Source: Charina bottae (taxonomy: Eukaryota; Chordata; Lepidosauria; Squamata; Charinaidae). From it: DNA of 64,000 nucleotides. Below are positions 54,414 through 64,000 of the stretch, piece by piece. Both the position numbers and the translations under genes were made by a program. The stretch lies in assembly GCA_023362775.1 (NCBI GenBank), contig JALMGJ010000002.1, positions 57,933,914 to 57,997,913 of the forward strand, read 5' to 3'. The notes under the pieces were generated by a model. The model made no database searches. It saw only the letters and a program-made list of their open reading frames with translations, and had not been told where the DNA came from. How positions within the stretch are numbered: position 1 is the stretch's first letter; every line of letters starts with the position of its first letter.

Positions 54414-54692
54414 AAAATTATTTATTACATTTTATAAATATTATAATTTTTTAAATTATACCTTATGAATCTTAAAAATCAAACAAACCTTAAAAACAAT
54501 CGAATAAATCTTAATCCAATTCATTTAAGAGAAATGAAATTATAAAAGCCTCATTGTCAATCCAATTAAATATTCTTAATTTTTTACCCCACTTCGAAAT
54601 AAACCAAAACATTTACATATCTCCCTATTACCCACAAGGCATTTTTCTTACAAAAATCAAACAGCCCAACTGCCCCCCTTAAATACTGAGAC

Positions 54693-55055
54693 TTATACAC
54701 AAAAAAACCTCCCACAAAGCAAATTCTCTTCTCTCCCAAAACATTCCCTCAGAAAAACAACTCTCCTTGTTATCTGTAGCTCAGACTGTCGCTTTAACCC
54801 CTTCAGCACCAAAATGTAATCATTGTCTGGCATTACTTCAGACTTGCTGTCAGTGGAAATATCTCCATCCTTGTCAAAATCTTCATCTTCTTCCGTAACA
54901 TCTTCAGCCAGATGACACACTTTAGGAATAATATCTTTCCCAATGTCTCAAATTTTCTGCAGAATAGCATCATCAAAAAACTGTCTAAAGATCTGTTTAC
55001 AGTCAGAGCGAAGCTCACCATGGAACTCTGAGAGTGTCTCCTTGGAATCTTCCAT
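54693..55055 (-). pseudogene. Acidic ORF of the non-autonomous element, one stop
   Basis: ATG at 55055 begins MEDSKETLSEFHGELRSDCK. After 35 codons a TGA (54950-54948) interrupts, then the same frame runs 84 codons to a stop at 54693. The second part is strongly acidic (DVTEEDEDFDKDGD) then basic (LKGLKRQSELQ). I do not recognise a domain. It sits where ORF1 would be in an L1, so a degenerate or shortened ORF1 is one option. A captured host sequence is another. Confidence 0.5.
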
Positions 55056-55778
55056 GCTTCAGGCAGTAGATTATGGTGCCCCCTAGATACCTGACTCACA
55101 CAGATAAGAGTTAATGAGTTAATAAAAAACTTCTGACTGAAATTGAAGCAAGAGAAAGTATGCTAACAAGCAGCTCTCAGAGAAACTGAAGAGAGAGCTA
55201 GAAATTCAAAACAGCAATTTCTGCATGTGGGAAAATATTAAATCCTTCAAATTTGGTACAATAATAATAACAGGAAGGCAATTATTTATTCTCAATTCTC
55301 TTTAGTCTTTAAATGGGAAAACAAGCCAAAACTTTAAAATATTAAAAAAAATAATAATCCAGAAATAACAATAAGCACCAAGAGAGTCCGCTTCTTCTTA
55401 CTGTAGAAAGCCTCTCTTAGGGTACAAAACTTAAAATATATATAAATTGAGTGATTTAGAAATGGGGCGGCTCGACCTAATGTCCCCTTAAGGCTACAGC
55501 ACAGCATGGAAATGATGGCGTCCCCGTCTCCTGTCGGTTCTTAGCAGATCATCGCGAACAGTGTTTGCAATTCTCTGGCTTCAAGACAGCATTTTGGAGT
55601 ACAAATGGGATGATTCAAAGCATTTTTTGACCATGAAAATGCTCTAGGGCTGCAGGAAAAGCCTGCCTGCGTCCCCCAAAAAAGCCGCGTTGTCAGATCT
55701 GCCCGCAGAGTTTGCGGACACAGCTATTCAGTTGGACATGTTCCCCAATGGAAGCCCCACATTTGCTTTTGGGATTCC

Positions 55779-56804
55779 TGAGCAAAGATAAAATATGACA
55801 TAATAAATAAATACACATTCCTTCAGGTATACATCCTATTCAATGTGACGTTTTAAATTTATTTTTATGTACCTCCTGGAACACAAATATTTCTATCTCA
55901 TCATCAAAATGTCCAAAATAAATTTTCACCATTGAAAAACAATGAAAAACAATAACCACAGGGTACTTCTCAGAATTCTTCTTTCCACCAAGAAATATGA
56001 GGAATGCATATGAGAATTATGTATCCAAGTCCACTTCATTGTCTGCTAAGCATGTCTGGGTTCATGTTCATCTTCAGCTGTCTCTGGTGGAAGAATGGCC
56101 CCCATTTTAAATGAGAGGAGGAGCTACATCCTCCCTCTTTGCAGATCCTTTCTTAATGGTGGCAGTATTACCACCCATCCTCTGGCAAACCAACAAGGAT
56201 GACCATTTTGTTCACTTGCCAGAGGAGACAGCTGCTTGACTTAGGCACAGCATAGTGTCTGCTCCAGGGGGCAGGTCAGGATGGCAGTGAAGGTTTGGGG
56301 TTGTCCTACCTCATTGTCCATCCAAAGTAGACACTTCATGACACCTGATAGTACAACCTGATACCTGTTTGTTTCCCCTTTATGCTTAAAAGGGTACGAT
56401 ATTACTGGGGTTGATGCATTGGTAGTCTGAATTGTAAAAGGGGAACTTCATACATGTTTATATATTCAAAACCATTAGGGTTGGCTGTGCTAAATTATTT
56501 TGCATTTCTTCAACCATTCAATTTGATGGAAAAGAGGTTGCTTCCAAGATTTCTTTCAAGTGAGATGAAAAATCAGTAACATTTCAATTACAAGGTAACT
56601 GAGAACGGTTTGTGTTTTGTCTGTCAATATACAATCAGTAGTTTTTGGTCTGCAATATCCCTGGCCTCCCTCAGTTCACTCCAGAGGGAAGATGTTAAGA
56701 AAAACAGATAGCCAGTCAAGCTGTAAATAATGAAGAAACATGTTATTTGGGGGTGGGAAGTGGGGGCTGGCCACAACAGGAATCTTTGACATCTAACAAC
56801 AATT
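55779..56804. other. No recognisable gene or repeat
   Basis: Nothing assignable. Confidence 0.5.
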
Positions 56805-57095
56805 TGATTATGTGTCATCAAGTCAGTGTCCACCCTAAGTGACATACAGATAGGCCTTCTCCAGGATCTATCCTCAACCTGGCCCTTCAGGTCTTCCAAT
56901 GGTGCACTTATCACTGCTCTAATCGAGTCCATCTACCTTGCTGCTGATTGTCCTCTACTCTTCTCTCCTTCTACATTTCCCACCATTTGAGACTTCTCAA
57001 GAGAGCTAGGTCTTCACCCAATGTGTCCAAAATAGGACAATCTGAGCCTGGGCATTTGTGCCTCAAGTGAGAACTCTGGACTGATTAGGTATACT
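56805..57095 (-). pseudogene. Old RTE LINE 3' end
   Basis: Minus strand, across frames: SLEAQMPRLRLSYFGHIG, then ARWMD-like remnants and MDSIRAVISAPLEDLKGQVE, DRSWRR. The 3' end TGACTTGATGACACATAATC is on that strand. The YFGH block is the C-terminal part of an RTE ORF, but the 3' end differs from BovB. It matches the SINE tail at 40458-40500. Confidence 0.75.
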
Positions 57096-59850
57096 AAAAA
57101 AACAGCACCAATGTGAATGAAAAGAAAATTCAAAATTACAGAAATTAAAAAGTACATAAGGCTTTGGGTGGGGGAAGGGCAGCAAAGACTTTGGGAAATT
57201 AGAAAACAACATTTCAGCACATTATCAATTTTGTGCTGGTTTGTACATTAATTATTTTTGTTTCAGTATATGGATGTGAAATGAATTCTTGGATCCCAAT
57301 ATTCCTCACTAATAAATCCCTCAGAATAGTATTCAAGATATGATTGATTAAATATGAATATATTTGCAAGATCAGTAATGAATAGACCATGTCATCATTA
57401 CACTTTTTAAACTTTTCAATATTTCTTTCTATGTGAAGCAAAAAAAAAAGGGGGGGCATTATACAAGGATGTTTTGAAGAGCAGAGGCAAAAGTAACTGC
57501 AGTTGGTGATATTCATTCCCTGTGATAATTGTGAATTTGTCCTGAATGGCAGCCAGGAAACATAAAGGATGAAAAATATGTGTGTGTGAGTTAGTGTGAG
57601 AGAGTAAAAAGATGAGCCAAAAGATAATGACTTCCTCAAATAACAGCTGCTACTCTTTTGCCATTCCAAGAGACAACACAGAAGCTTTTAGAGACTTCCA
57701 TCATAAATCTGTGGTGCCTTCGATAAAGAGACTATAAGAAAAGATTCATTTACAAAGTTCTGAAGCAGAGCTGAATGCTGTGAAGGAAGTCAACATTCTT
57801 AAGACTCCATTAGTTTCTATACAATAGTGCCTAAAACAACAGTGTCTAAAACGAATGATAAAATAATTTTTTGAGCAGGCTATAATGAAGTTCATGGGGA
57901 GACCTAAAAGATATTAGACCATTGTTAGGAATCCTTGCACCCCAACAATTTGAATGGATAATCCTTCTAACTTTCTCAGATGTTAGCCAGTTGCTTCTTA
58001 ATATCTCTGGGCTCCTTTCTTGAAGATGACTGGTATCAGAATCAGAAACTCACATGGAGGATGTTAAAACTGGGGGCAGTCAAAATCAAATCACATGTGG
58101 AACTAAGCCTTTTTTAGAGGATACATACAAAGAGGTTTTAGAGAGTGAACAAAGAAACAAGTGGGTTAAGGGAAAAAGGGAATGATTCTAGTAATAGTTA
58201 CCACCAAAGTAGGATATGGGTGTTTCTAAGTAAGAGTTATAATAAATGATCAAAGAGACTAAATTAATTCTGGATCACATTTTTATGCCAAATTAGAGAT
58301 TCTGAATATAACCCACAGCAGGTAGGCAGCAGGGCAAAACAGAAAGAGCAGCTTTGCCTTGCATTCAAATATACTACAGTGTTCTATTAAACAAAAGCTT
58401 CAAAGAGCTATATGATTCTAAAGCTCTGTTAAAATGGTTTAGAACAGTTTCTATTACATCATCAGGGCCTATATCTATCTACCAATAGCAAAGTAGCTTT
58501 AATTAGATAGATAATTGTAAGGAACTGGTATCAACTTGGGAAATTCCTTTGAGAATAACACAGGAGTGCCCCTGGAAATTCAATACTGTAAGTAATAGAG
58601 GCAAAAGAGTCATAGTCTTGTGTTCATGACTGTTCTAGAAGCTTTGCCTGGATTCTTCAGAATACCCTGGAAATTATAAGCCAACTTTTTGTGAAATGTC
58701 TATATAAAATGCAAGGGCAGCATATCTGAACAGTAACATGGGATAAGAGGGGAAACTTCAGTCTCTGAGCTTTTAGACCTTTATATTACATAGCCCTATT
58801 GAGATAATAGATATTAATTTCTACCATAAATTATTTTAAAGAATATAATACAATAAACTGCTTTTAAGGTAAGGAAAAGGAGGAGAATGCAGAATGTGAA
58901 ACAGCAAGAGGTTATGCTTTAAGCTATAGATTCAAAATCCTAATCCTGGTGGTTTAGTATGAAACCAGAATTATGGAAATGATAGCAAGAATTTTTTAAA
59001 TTCTTAATAGAAAGACATCTTTTGCTGGGCAGCACCTTGTAAAGATGAAAAGTGCAACACAAATCACACATCATATTAGGGAAATCACTTACAAAAATGT
59101 ATTCATTTGAGAAAGTGAACATGTGAGAATTGCACAAGGAAAACAAAAAGTAATTGTTTACCTGAAATTTCATGTGGAAATTTTTGTTTAAATGCCAACT
59201 GGTGAGAAAGCTGAGTGGAATGGAACTTGACCGATACGCTCATCCTTACAAAAGAGAGCTGTACTTAGTCAAGAGCTGCCAAGGTGAGGAATTGCATATT
59301 GATTTGAAAGAACAAAGCAAATATTTTGCTGGAGGACTCTAATTATTTTTTCCAACTGCAGCAAATTACTGCTACTCACCTGTTAGATTGGGTCTATGTA
59401 GAGGTAAACAAAAATCAATTTGCTCCAAGGAAGAAGTCAATTTAGGTAAAAAGAAAAGGAAATATATGAATAGATGCTGAGCGTTAAACTGTACATGACA
59501 TAAAGCAGTGTATTATAATTTTACTTAGAGTACTTTGGTGAAGTGGGGGGAAATCTGATTTACATTGGGCCCATAACTCTAGATGGGTAGGTTACCTATT
59601 TTACCCATTGCCGTTTCAACAGTGCAAAAGAAACAATTGACTCTACCTCCTGCCAGAAGCATAGTTACTCTTAGTGTAAGTCAAAGATGCCAAGGTCATA
59701 TTACTAGTGATCCAGCCTGAGGTCATTTGTTGTGTCATGGTGCCAGAGAGAAATTATCACCTTTACATTTAGGGTTTAGAATACATGATAGAAATACATG
59801 GTTGTATGAAATTAGCATTGCACAATGGGGTAAAATGCACAGTTACTGAG
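57096..59850. other. Long stretch without recognisable genes or transposons
   Basis: About 2.7 kb of AT-rich sequence; small A/G runs (57440-57456) only. Confidence 0.5.
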
Positions 59851-60548
59851 CATTTATTTATTTATTTATTTGATTTGTTACTGCCCATCTCCTCCCACTG
59901 GAGGGACTCTGGGCGGTTTACAATAGCTTAATCAATAAAACAGTAAATTACAATATATAAAGTACAAATTACAGCTAAAAATAAATATAAATAAAAAATG
60001 AAATCCAATGGCTGATGAACTAACTCAGTCCTTGTATGCAACGAGCACTCTAGGGTACTAGCCATCCCCAAACATGACTACTACTCTGCTCGTCCGAAGC
60101 CAGGTGGCAGAGCCAGGTCTTCACATTCCTCCAGAAGGCCAGGAGTGATTGGGCTAACCTCACCTCCGGGGGTAGAATGTTCCAGAGGGTAGGAGCTACT
60201 GCAGAGAAGGCCTGCCTCCTGGACCCACCAACCGGAGTTCTCTTACCAACGGGGTCCGCAACATGCCCTCTCTGCAAGATCTGGTGGGACGGGTAGATGT
60301 AATGAGGAAGAGGCGGTCCCTCAGGTAACCGGGCCCCATGCCATGTAGGGCTTTAAAGGTGATAACCAACACCTTGAATTGGACCCAGAAGCAGACTGGC
60401 ACCCAATGCAGCTTGCGTAATAAAGGTGTTATACTTTATGTGCCCTTATAGGGACACCAAAGATGGCCCGTGCAGCTGCATTCTGGACCAGCTGTAGCTT
60501 CCGGATACTCTTCAGGGGTAGCCCCATGTAGAGCGCATTGCAATAGTT
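59851..60548 (-). pseudogene. 5'-truncated L2 LINE, C-terminal part and 3' end
   Basis: An ATTT tail (59853-59872) and reverse L2 hairpin (GCCCATCTCCTCCCACTGGAGGGACTCTGGGCGG). On the minus strand the coding blocks are FKVLVITFKALHGMGPGYLRD (about 60375-60310) and AFSAVAPTLWNILPPEVRLA (about 60210-60155), then KTWLCHLASDEQ. Little decay. One frameshift near 60240. The 5' edge lies in the block reading TATTGCAATGCGCTCTAC. Confidence 0.87.
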
Positions 60549-61949
60549 ATACTCTTAAAAATGCAGGATACAGTCAGTTTACATAAGTATACATTCTGCA
60601 CTCATGTATTTGCATGTGTTGGCTATGCCCTGCTCTCACGCTCTCTCACGCTCTCTCTCTCTTCTGCTACCAGCTACCCTTGCCTAAAAGTAAGGACAGA
60701 ATGTCTCCTCATCATTATATCACAAAACACAGCTCACTGGTAGCTTTATTAAATTTGCTCACCTGCCATCACTAGCGTTCATAGCTGTCCCATATCACCG
60801 TTAGGCTGTCATGAATTTATTTACATTTAATCTTCAAGGATTTCTGATCTATCCCCATAAGTGAAGAACTGACAACTCTTTCATCCCATCCCAGCTGTTC
60901 ATAGCTCAAACAAGTTACAGTCTCAAGAGAAACGTGTTGCTTGTAGTACTCTAAGGAAGGGCTTGTATGGAGAGGGACATGCAAAAGTCAGTGGAGAGGT
61001 AGAAAGAGGGCTTCATTAAATCCTACTCTGATCTATCTGCATCAGTAGTGGGAATCAACTGCTTTAATTAGCTAATGCAGGGATTATGGACTCCAGCTCC
61101 CATAAGCTCCAGTTCTCATGACCATGATAAAGGATAATAGAGTTTGTAGTTCAGCAATAACTGAAGGGTCACAGGTTTCCCACTGGTAGCTTTGATCAGA
61201 TAAATTTTTAAAAAAGCAGATCACAGTACTTTTCTGGGAATAGGTATCAAATATTGTATCTTCTGAAACTGACATTTATTATGTTGTTTTGGTTTTTGGT
61301 TTTGCTTCCTTACTTTCTAGTAATTAAGTATTAAGTTTTTTTAAAAAAAAAACTGGCATTGATTCTTTATTTTGCTTCTGAATAGAAATTCTGAAATTTC
61401 CCAAGAAATGTCCAGATAATTTTCAGTGCATCTGCTCATCATATGTGTAGCACTGATAGCTGAAACAGAATAATAGAAGTGAGATAAAGAAACTGATAGC
61501 TTGTGATGGCTTCTTTTCACACTTGGTTCTCTTTCTGCTCATTGGAAGATTGACCCATAAGATGCATCAAGAGGAAACATTTTTCACACGAATTGACTAT
61601 TTTTATAGCCACAACAACTTTCTGCAAAATCTATTTTCAATACAATATTAGCTTTCTAAATGGCAGTATTTGCAAACATCCAGGAAACTGATGACCTTTA
61701 GACCTCTTTCAAGCATGCCTTGTTTGAATAAATTAATCATCAGGCTGTCTCAGCTTGATGACTCATTAAACATACTGCACTGAAGAAGCAATATGCTTTG
61801 ATATGTACATTATTTAGTCATGACATCAAAATTGGAAAACTAATACGTGATTTGATATAGAATGCAGACATCATTCTATGGACTCATTGCTCCTGCTGGG
61901 ACAGAAGATGAAAGTAATGGCTAGAAGGGTCTATGCCTAGCTTCAACTG
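60549..61949. other. No recognisable gene or repeat
   Basis: A short CTCTCACG repeat at 60635-60662 only. Confidence 0.5.
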
Positions 61950-62655
61950 TTGTGCCAGGTGTGATCTTACCTGGGGTAGGAGGATCTGTCTATAATAACT
62001 CATGCCCTCATTACCACCCAGTTAGACTACTATAATAGACTGAACTTGGGGCTGCCCTTAAAGACTACTCAGAATCTTCAATTGGCCCAATATACAGCAT
62101 ACTTTCTGGCTACTGGCTTTGGAAGCATATAACACTGGTTCTGTGGACCCTGCATGGGTTGCCAATCAGTTTCCAGATGCCAGCTTTGCCCTATCAAAGC
62201 ATTCCATGCTTGGCACCTAGATACCTGCAGGACTAGCTACACTAATCAATAACTGCCCATCTTGTTAGAACTAGGGAAAAATTGCTGAAGATCCCACATT
62301 TTCAAGGAGCTTGTGGGGCTGAAGCAAGAAGGCACTGCTTCTCTGTGGCAGCAACAAACCTGTGGAAGAGTTTCAGTGGTGATCCGTTTACCCCGCTCCT
62401 TGCTGAGTTGATTCAAAGGGCTTTCCCCTGAGTTTATACGTGAAGCCACCTTTTCTTTCCTTTGACCTTTTTATTGCTTATTTTTGTTGTGTTTTTTGGG
62501 GTGGGGGGAGGTGATTTTTTTACCATTGTTATTTGTTAGTTTGTTTGTTTTACACATGACTCTGGATGTTTTAAATTGTTCTATTTATATTATGTATAAG
62601 CCCTGAAGCATCATTTTTACTGAGGTGGGCTAGAAATGTGTTTAATAAAAAATTT
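61950..62655 (+). pseudogene. Old L2 LINE, C-terminal part and 3' end
   Basis: LDYYNRLNLGLPLKTTQNLQ (about 62022-62080) matches the L2 block after the RT (SRIDYCN at about 15184-15204). A decayed PCMGCQSVSRCQ-like WLPV region and the SLWQQQTCGRVSV-like end follow. The 3' end AGGTGGGCTAGAAATG with AATAAAAAATT lies at 62620-62655. Its tail differs from the other L2s, so this is an older subfamily. Confidence 0.7.
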
Positions 62656-64000
62656 AAAAAATTAAAAATGGAAAAGTGACTTACCCATCTCAAGTCTTTT
62701 TTATTACAAAAAAAATACTTTTACTAATGCATTAGAACTAGAAAACTAGTATTTTCTTGGCTGCAGGGTTAAGGACTCACTGAATGCGATGAAATCAACT
62801 TAAGTTAGAGAAGTAAGCCCATGCTTTTCCTTATATACTTTCCGGTCTAGGAACAGTCCTTAATTTCATTTTAAAATGGGGTAAGCAGGCTTTAAAGATA
62901 TTTCTGCAAACCTCAGGGGAGTGAAGTATGTTGTCCTGTCTAAAATGTTTTGACACCAATGGGAATTTTCTGTTTAATACACATTTCATCTTCAGAGGAA
63001 AGTTTCTGTTCAGAACCCACATAGGAAAGGGTTAAATTCCCATGTAACACTTGTCTGAGTCTAATTACATTCAACCATATATGCTAATGCTATGTGCATT
63101 AAAAGTGCCTGCAGATTAAAAGCAAACACTTTTAATAGTCTGCCCAGCTTGGCCCTGAGTAAATGAGAAATGATGTCAAGAGCTTCATAATAACAATCCA
63201 ATGTAAGAATGTTGTCATTTTGAAAGATGTTATTTGCTGATTCTAACATATTTCTTATTTTTATGGGTGAGCTGTCTGCAACAAATTTATGTCAAGAGAC
63301 ATTGTCTGAGACAGGACAGTATCCCTTCTGGGTGTGACTGTGAGCAGAGGGCTAGACTTGTGGCAGCTACAGTAGACAATCTAGGATTATACAATGTTGA
63401 TCGGAAAGAATAATGAAACAGCATCTCTGTAGTCAAAGTGAGAAGAAATAGCACAAAGAGAAGATGGCAACGGCATTGCTCAGACCAGACCAAACTATTT
63501 TGTAATCACCGAGCAGCTCCCAAGGATGGAAAAGAGCAACATATGTCCACTGACTCAAAAGGCACAAAGAGAAGACCTAGGATTTAAACCCAAGGCTGAC
63601 ACAACACACACAGAGAGAGATGGCTTGATCTCTGTATTCTTCAATAGGCACGTCTTTTACATATACTGTAAGGGCTTATTTCTTGTCCATGCAACCAAGC
63701 TGGTTGTATTAACATTGGGCGAAGCCAGGAAAAATTAAAGTTGGAAAGCTAAATGCTAATAGAAGTGAACTACCTGACTAGACATCCTTACTCTGGAGTT
63801 ATAGTCTAAGCAGACCCTAAGTAGGTCAGATAGGGACAGAATGGAGGGGAAAGTAGTTAGTTTGGGGGCTAGTAGAGTAGTAGCTCAGAAATATATTAAG
63901 TTCCCTCGTTTGGGCTCTGCCAAGGCAGGAGGAGGAGAGAGGGAAAGAAGAAAGGGTTGGTAACCAGCACAGCATGAATGAAGCCCCCTCCTCTGATAAA
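62656..64000. other. No recognisable gene or repeat
   Basis: AT-rich sequence to the window end; an AGGAGGAGAGAGGGAAAG purine run near 63927 only. Confidence 0.5.

Larger units (their letters stand above)
52084..55761 (-). mobile_element. Non-autonomous L1-like element with TSD, hosting a BovB
   Basis: Flanked by TTTGCTTTTGGGCTTCC (52067-52083) and TTTGCTTTTGGGATTCC (55762-55778), a 17-bp TSD with one mismatch. Read on the minus strand it has a ~700-bp 5' part (55761-55056; GC-rich first ~260 bp, then T-rich) and a short ORF-like region (55055-54693). A long AT-rich 3' region follows, ending AATAAAATTCTTATATATATATAAAG. There is no ORF2. The nested BovB (about 52594-54413) accounts for half its length, leaving about 1.86 kb. 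Its 3' end is shared with the fragment at 17585-17909. The layout (5' UTR, small ORF, L1-type 3' end) recalls HAL1-type half-LINEs. Confidence 0.8.

Noticed and set aside
1..64000. CRISPR array, bacterial operon or plasmid features
   Set aside because: No spaced direct repeats. The sequence is a repeat-rich vertebrate landscape without operons; tandem repeats are microsatellites or minisatellites.
1..64000. Endogenous retrovirus or LTR element
   Set aside because: I saw no gag/pol/env motifs or paired LTRs. All RTs found are non-LTR or Penelope type.

Overview
This window reads as vertebrate intergenic or deep intronic DNA from a squamate reptile (lizard or snake). The call rests on the mix of repeats. 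There are BovB/RTE LINEs, Sauria-type SINEs (tRNA-like head, BovB-like 3' end, ACCTTT-like tail), many L2 copies with a GC-rich 3' hairpin and AAAT-type tails, several L1s, R4-clade LINEs, Penelope-like elements with GIY-YIG endonuclease, and hAT-type MITEs. I found no convincing host protein-coding exon, rRNA or tRNA gene. Nearly every long reading frame belongs to a retrotransposon.

The centrepiece is 6.04-15.85 kb. A decayed plus-strand L2 LINE (6426-15845) is split by a full-length plus-strand L1 (7434-13735) flanked by a perfect 18-bp target-site duplication (TSD). Both L1 reading frames are open: ORF1 has 366 codons and ORF2 has 1253. The endonuclease, RT and C-terminal Cys/His motifs are all visible, so this looks like a young and possibly competent element. 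A minus-strand L2 3' end (6036-6425) lies head to head with the L2. From 16.3 to 18.85 kb is a cluster of R4-clade fragments beside GAT microsatellites, with an L1-type 3' end between them. A further R4 copy sits at 27.97-28.9 kb between microsatellites.

From 32.5 to 36.6 kb a second L1 shows textbook twin priming. Its 5' part (ORF2) is inverted, its 3' part is direct with poly(A), it has a 17-bp TSD, and a 22-bp-arm palindrome sits at the inversion joint. From 38.3 to 40.25 kb a Penelope-like element has the same inverted-5'/direct-3' layout and carries a hammerhead-ribozyme-like motif near its 3' end. A third, 5'-truncated L1 (42.55-44.18 kb) is interrupted by a GC-rich hAT MITE. Two more MITEs of that family lie at 26.2 and 45.2 kb, and all three have perfect 8-bp TSDs. 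From 47.86 to 50.69 kb is a long decayed minus-strand L2 split by a BovB with a 17-bp TSD. From 52.07 to 55.78 kb is a three-level nest: a non-autonomous L1-like element with a 17-bp TSD contains a BovB, which in turn contains a very short L2 tail. The remaining stretches (notably 19.8-23.3, 29.8-32.5, 57.1-59.8 and 62.7-64 kb) look like unique or deeply decayed AT-rich sequence.

Nesting gives a relative history. L2 and the non-autonomous L1-like element are older hosts. BovB and L1 inserted later. An L2 tail landed inside a BovB, so L2 activity continued afterwards, and hAT MITEs landed inside an L1. All family names come from reading motifs by eye, because no database search was possible.
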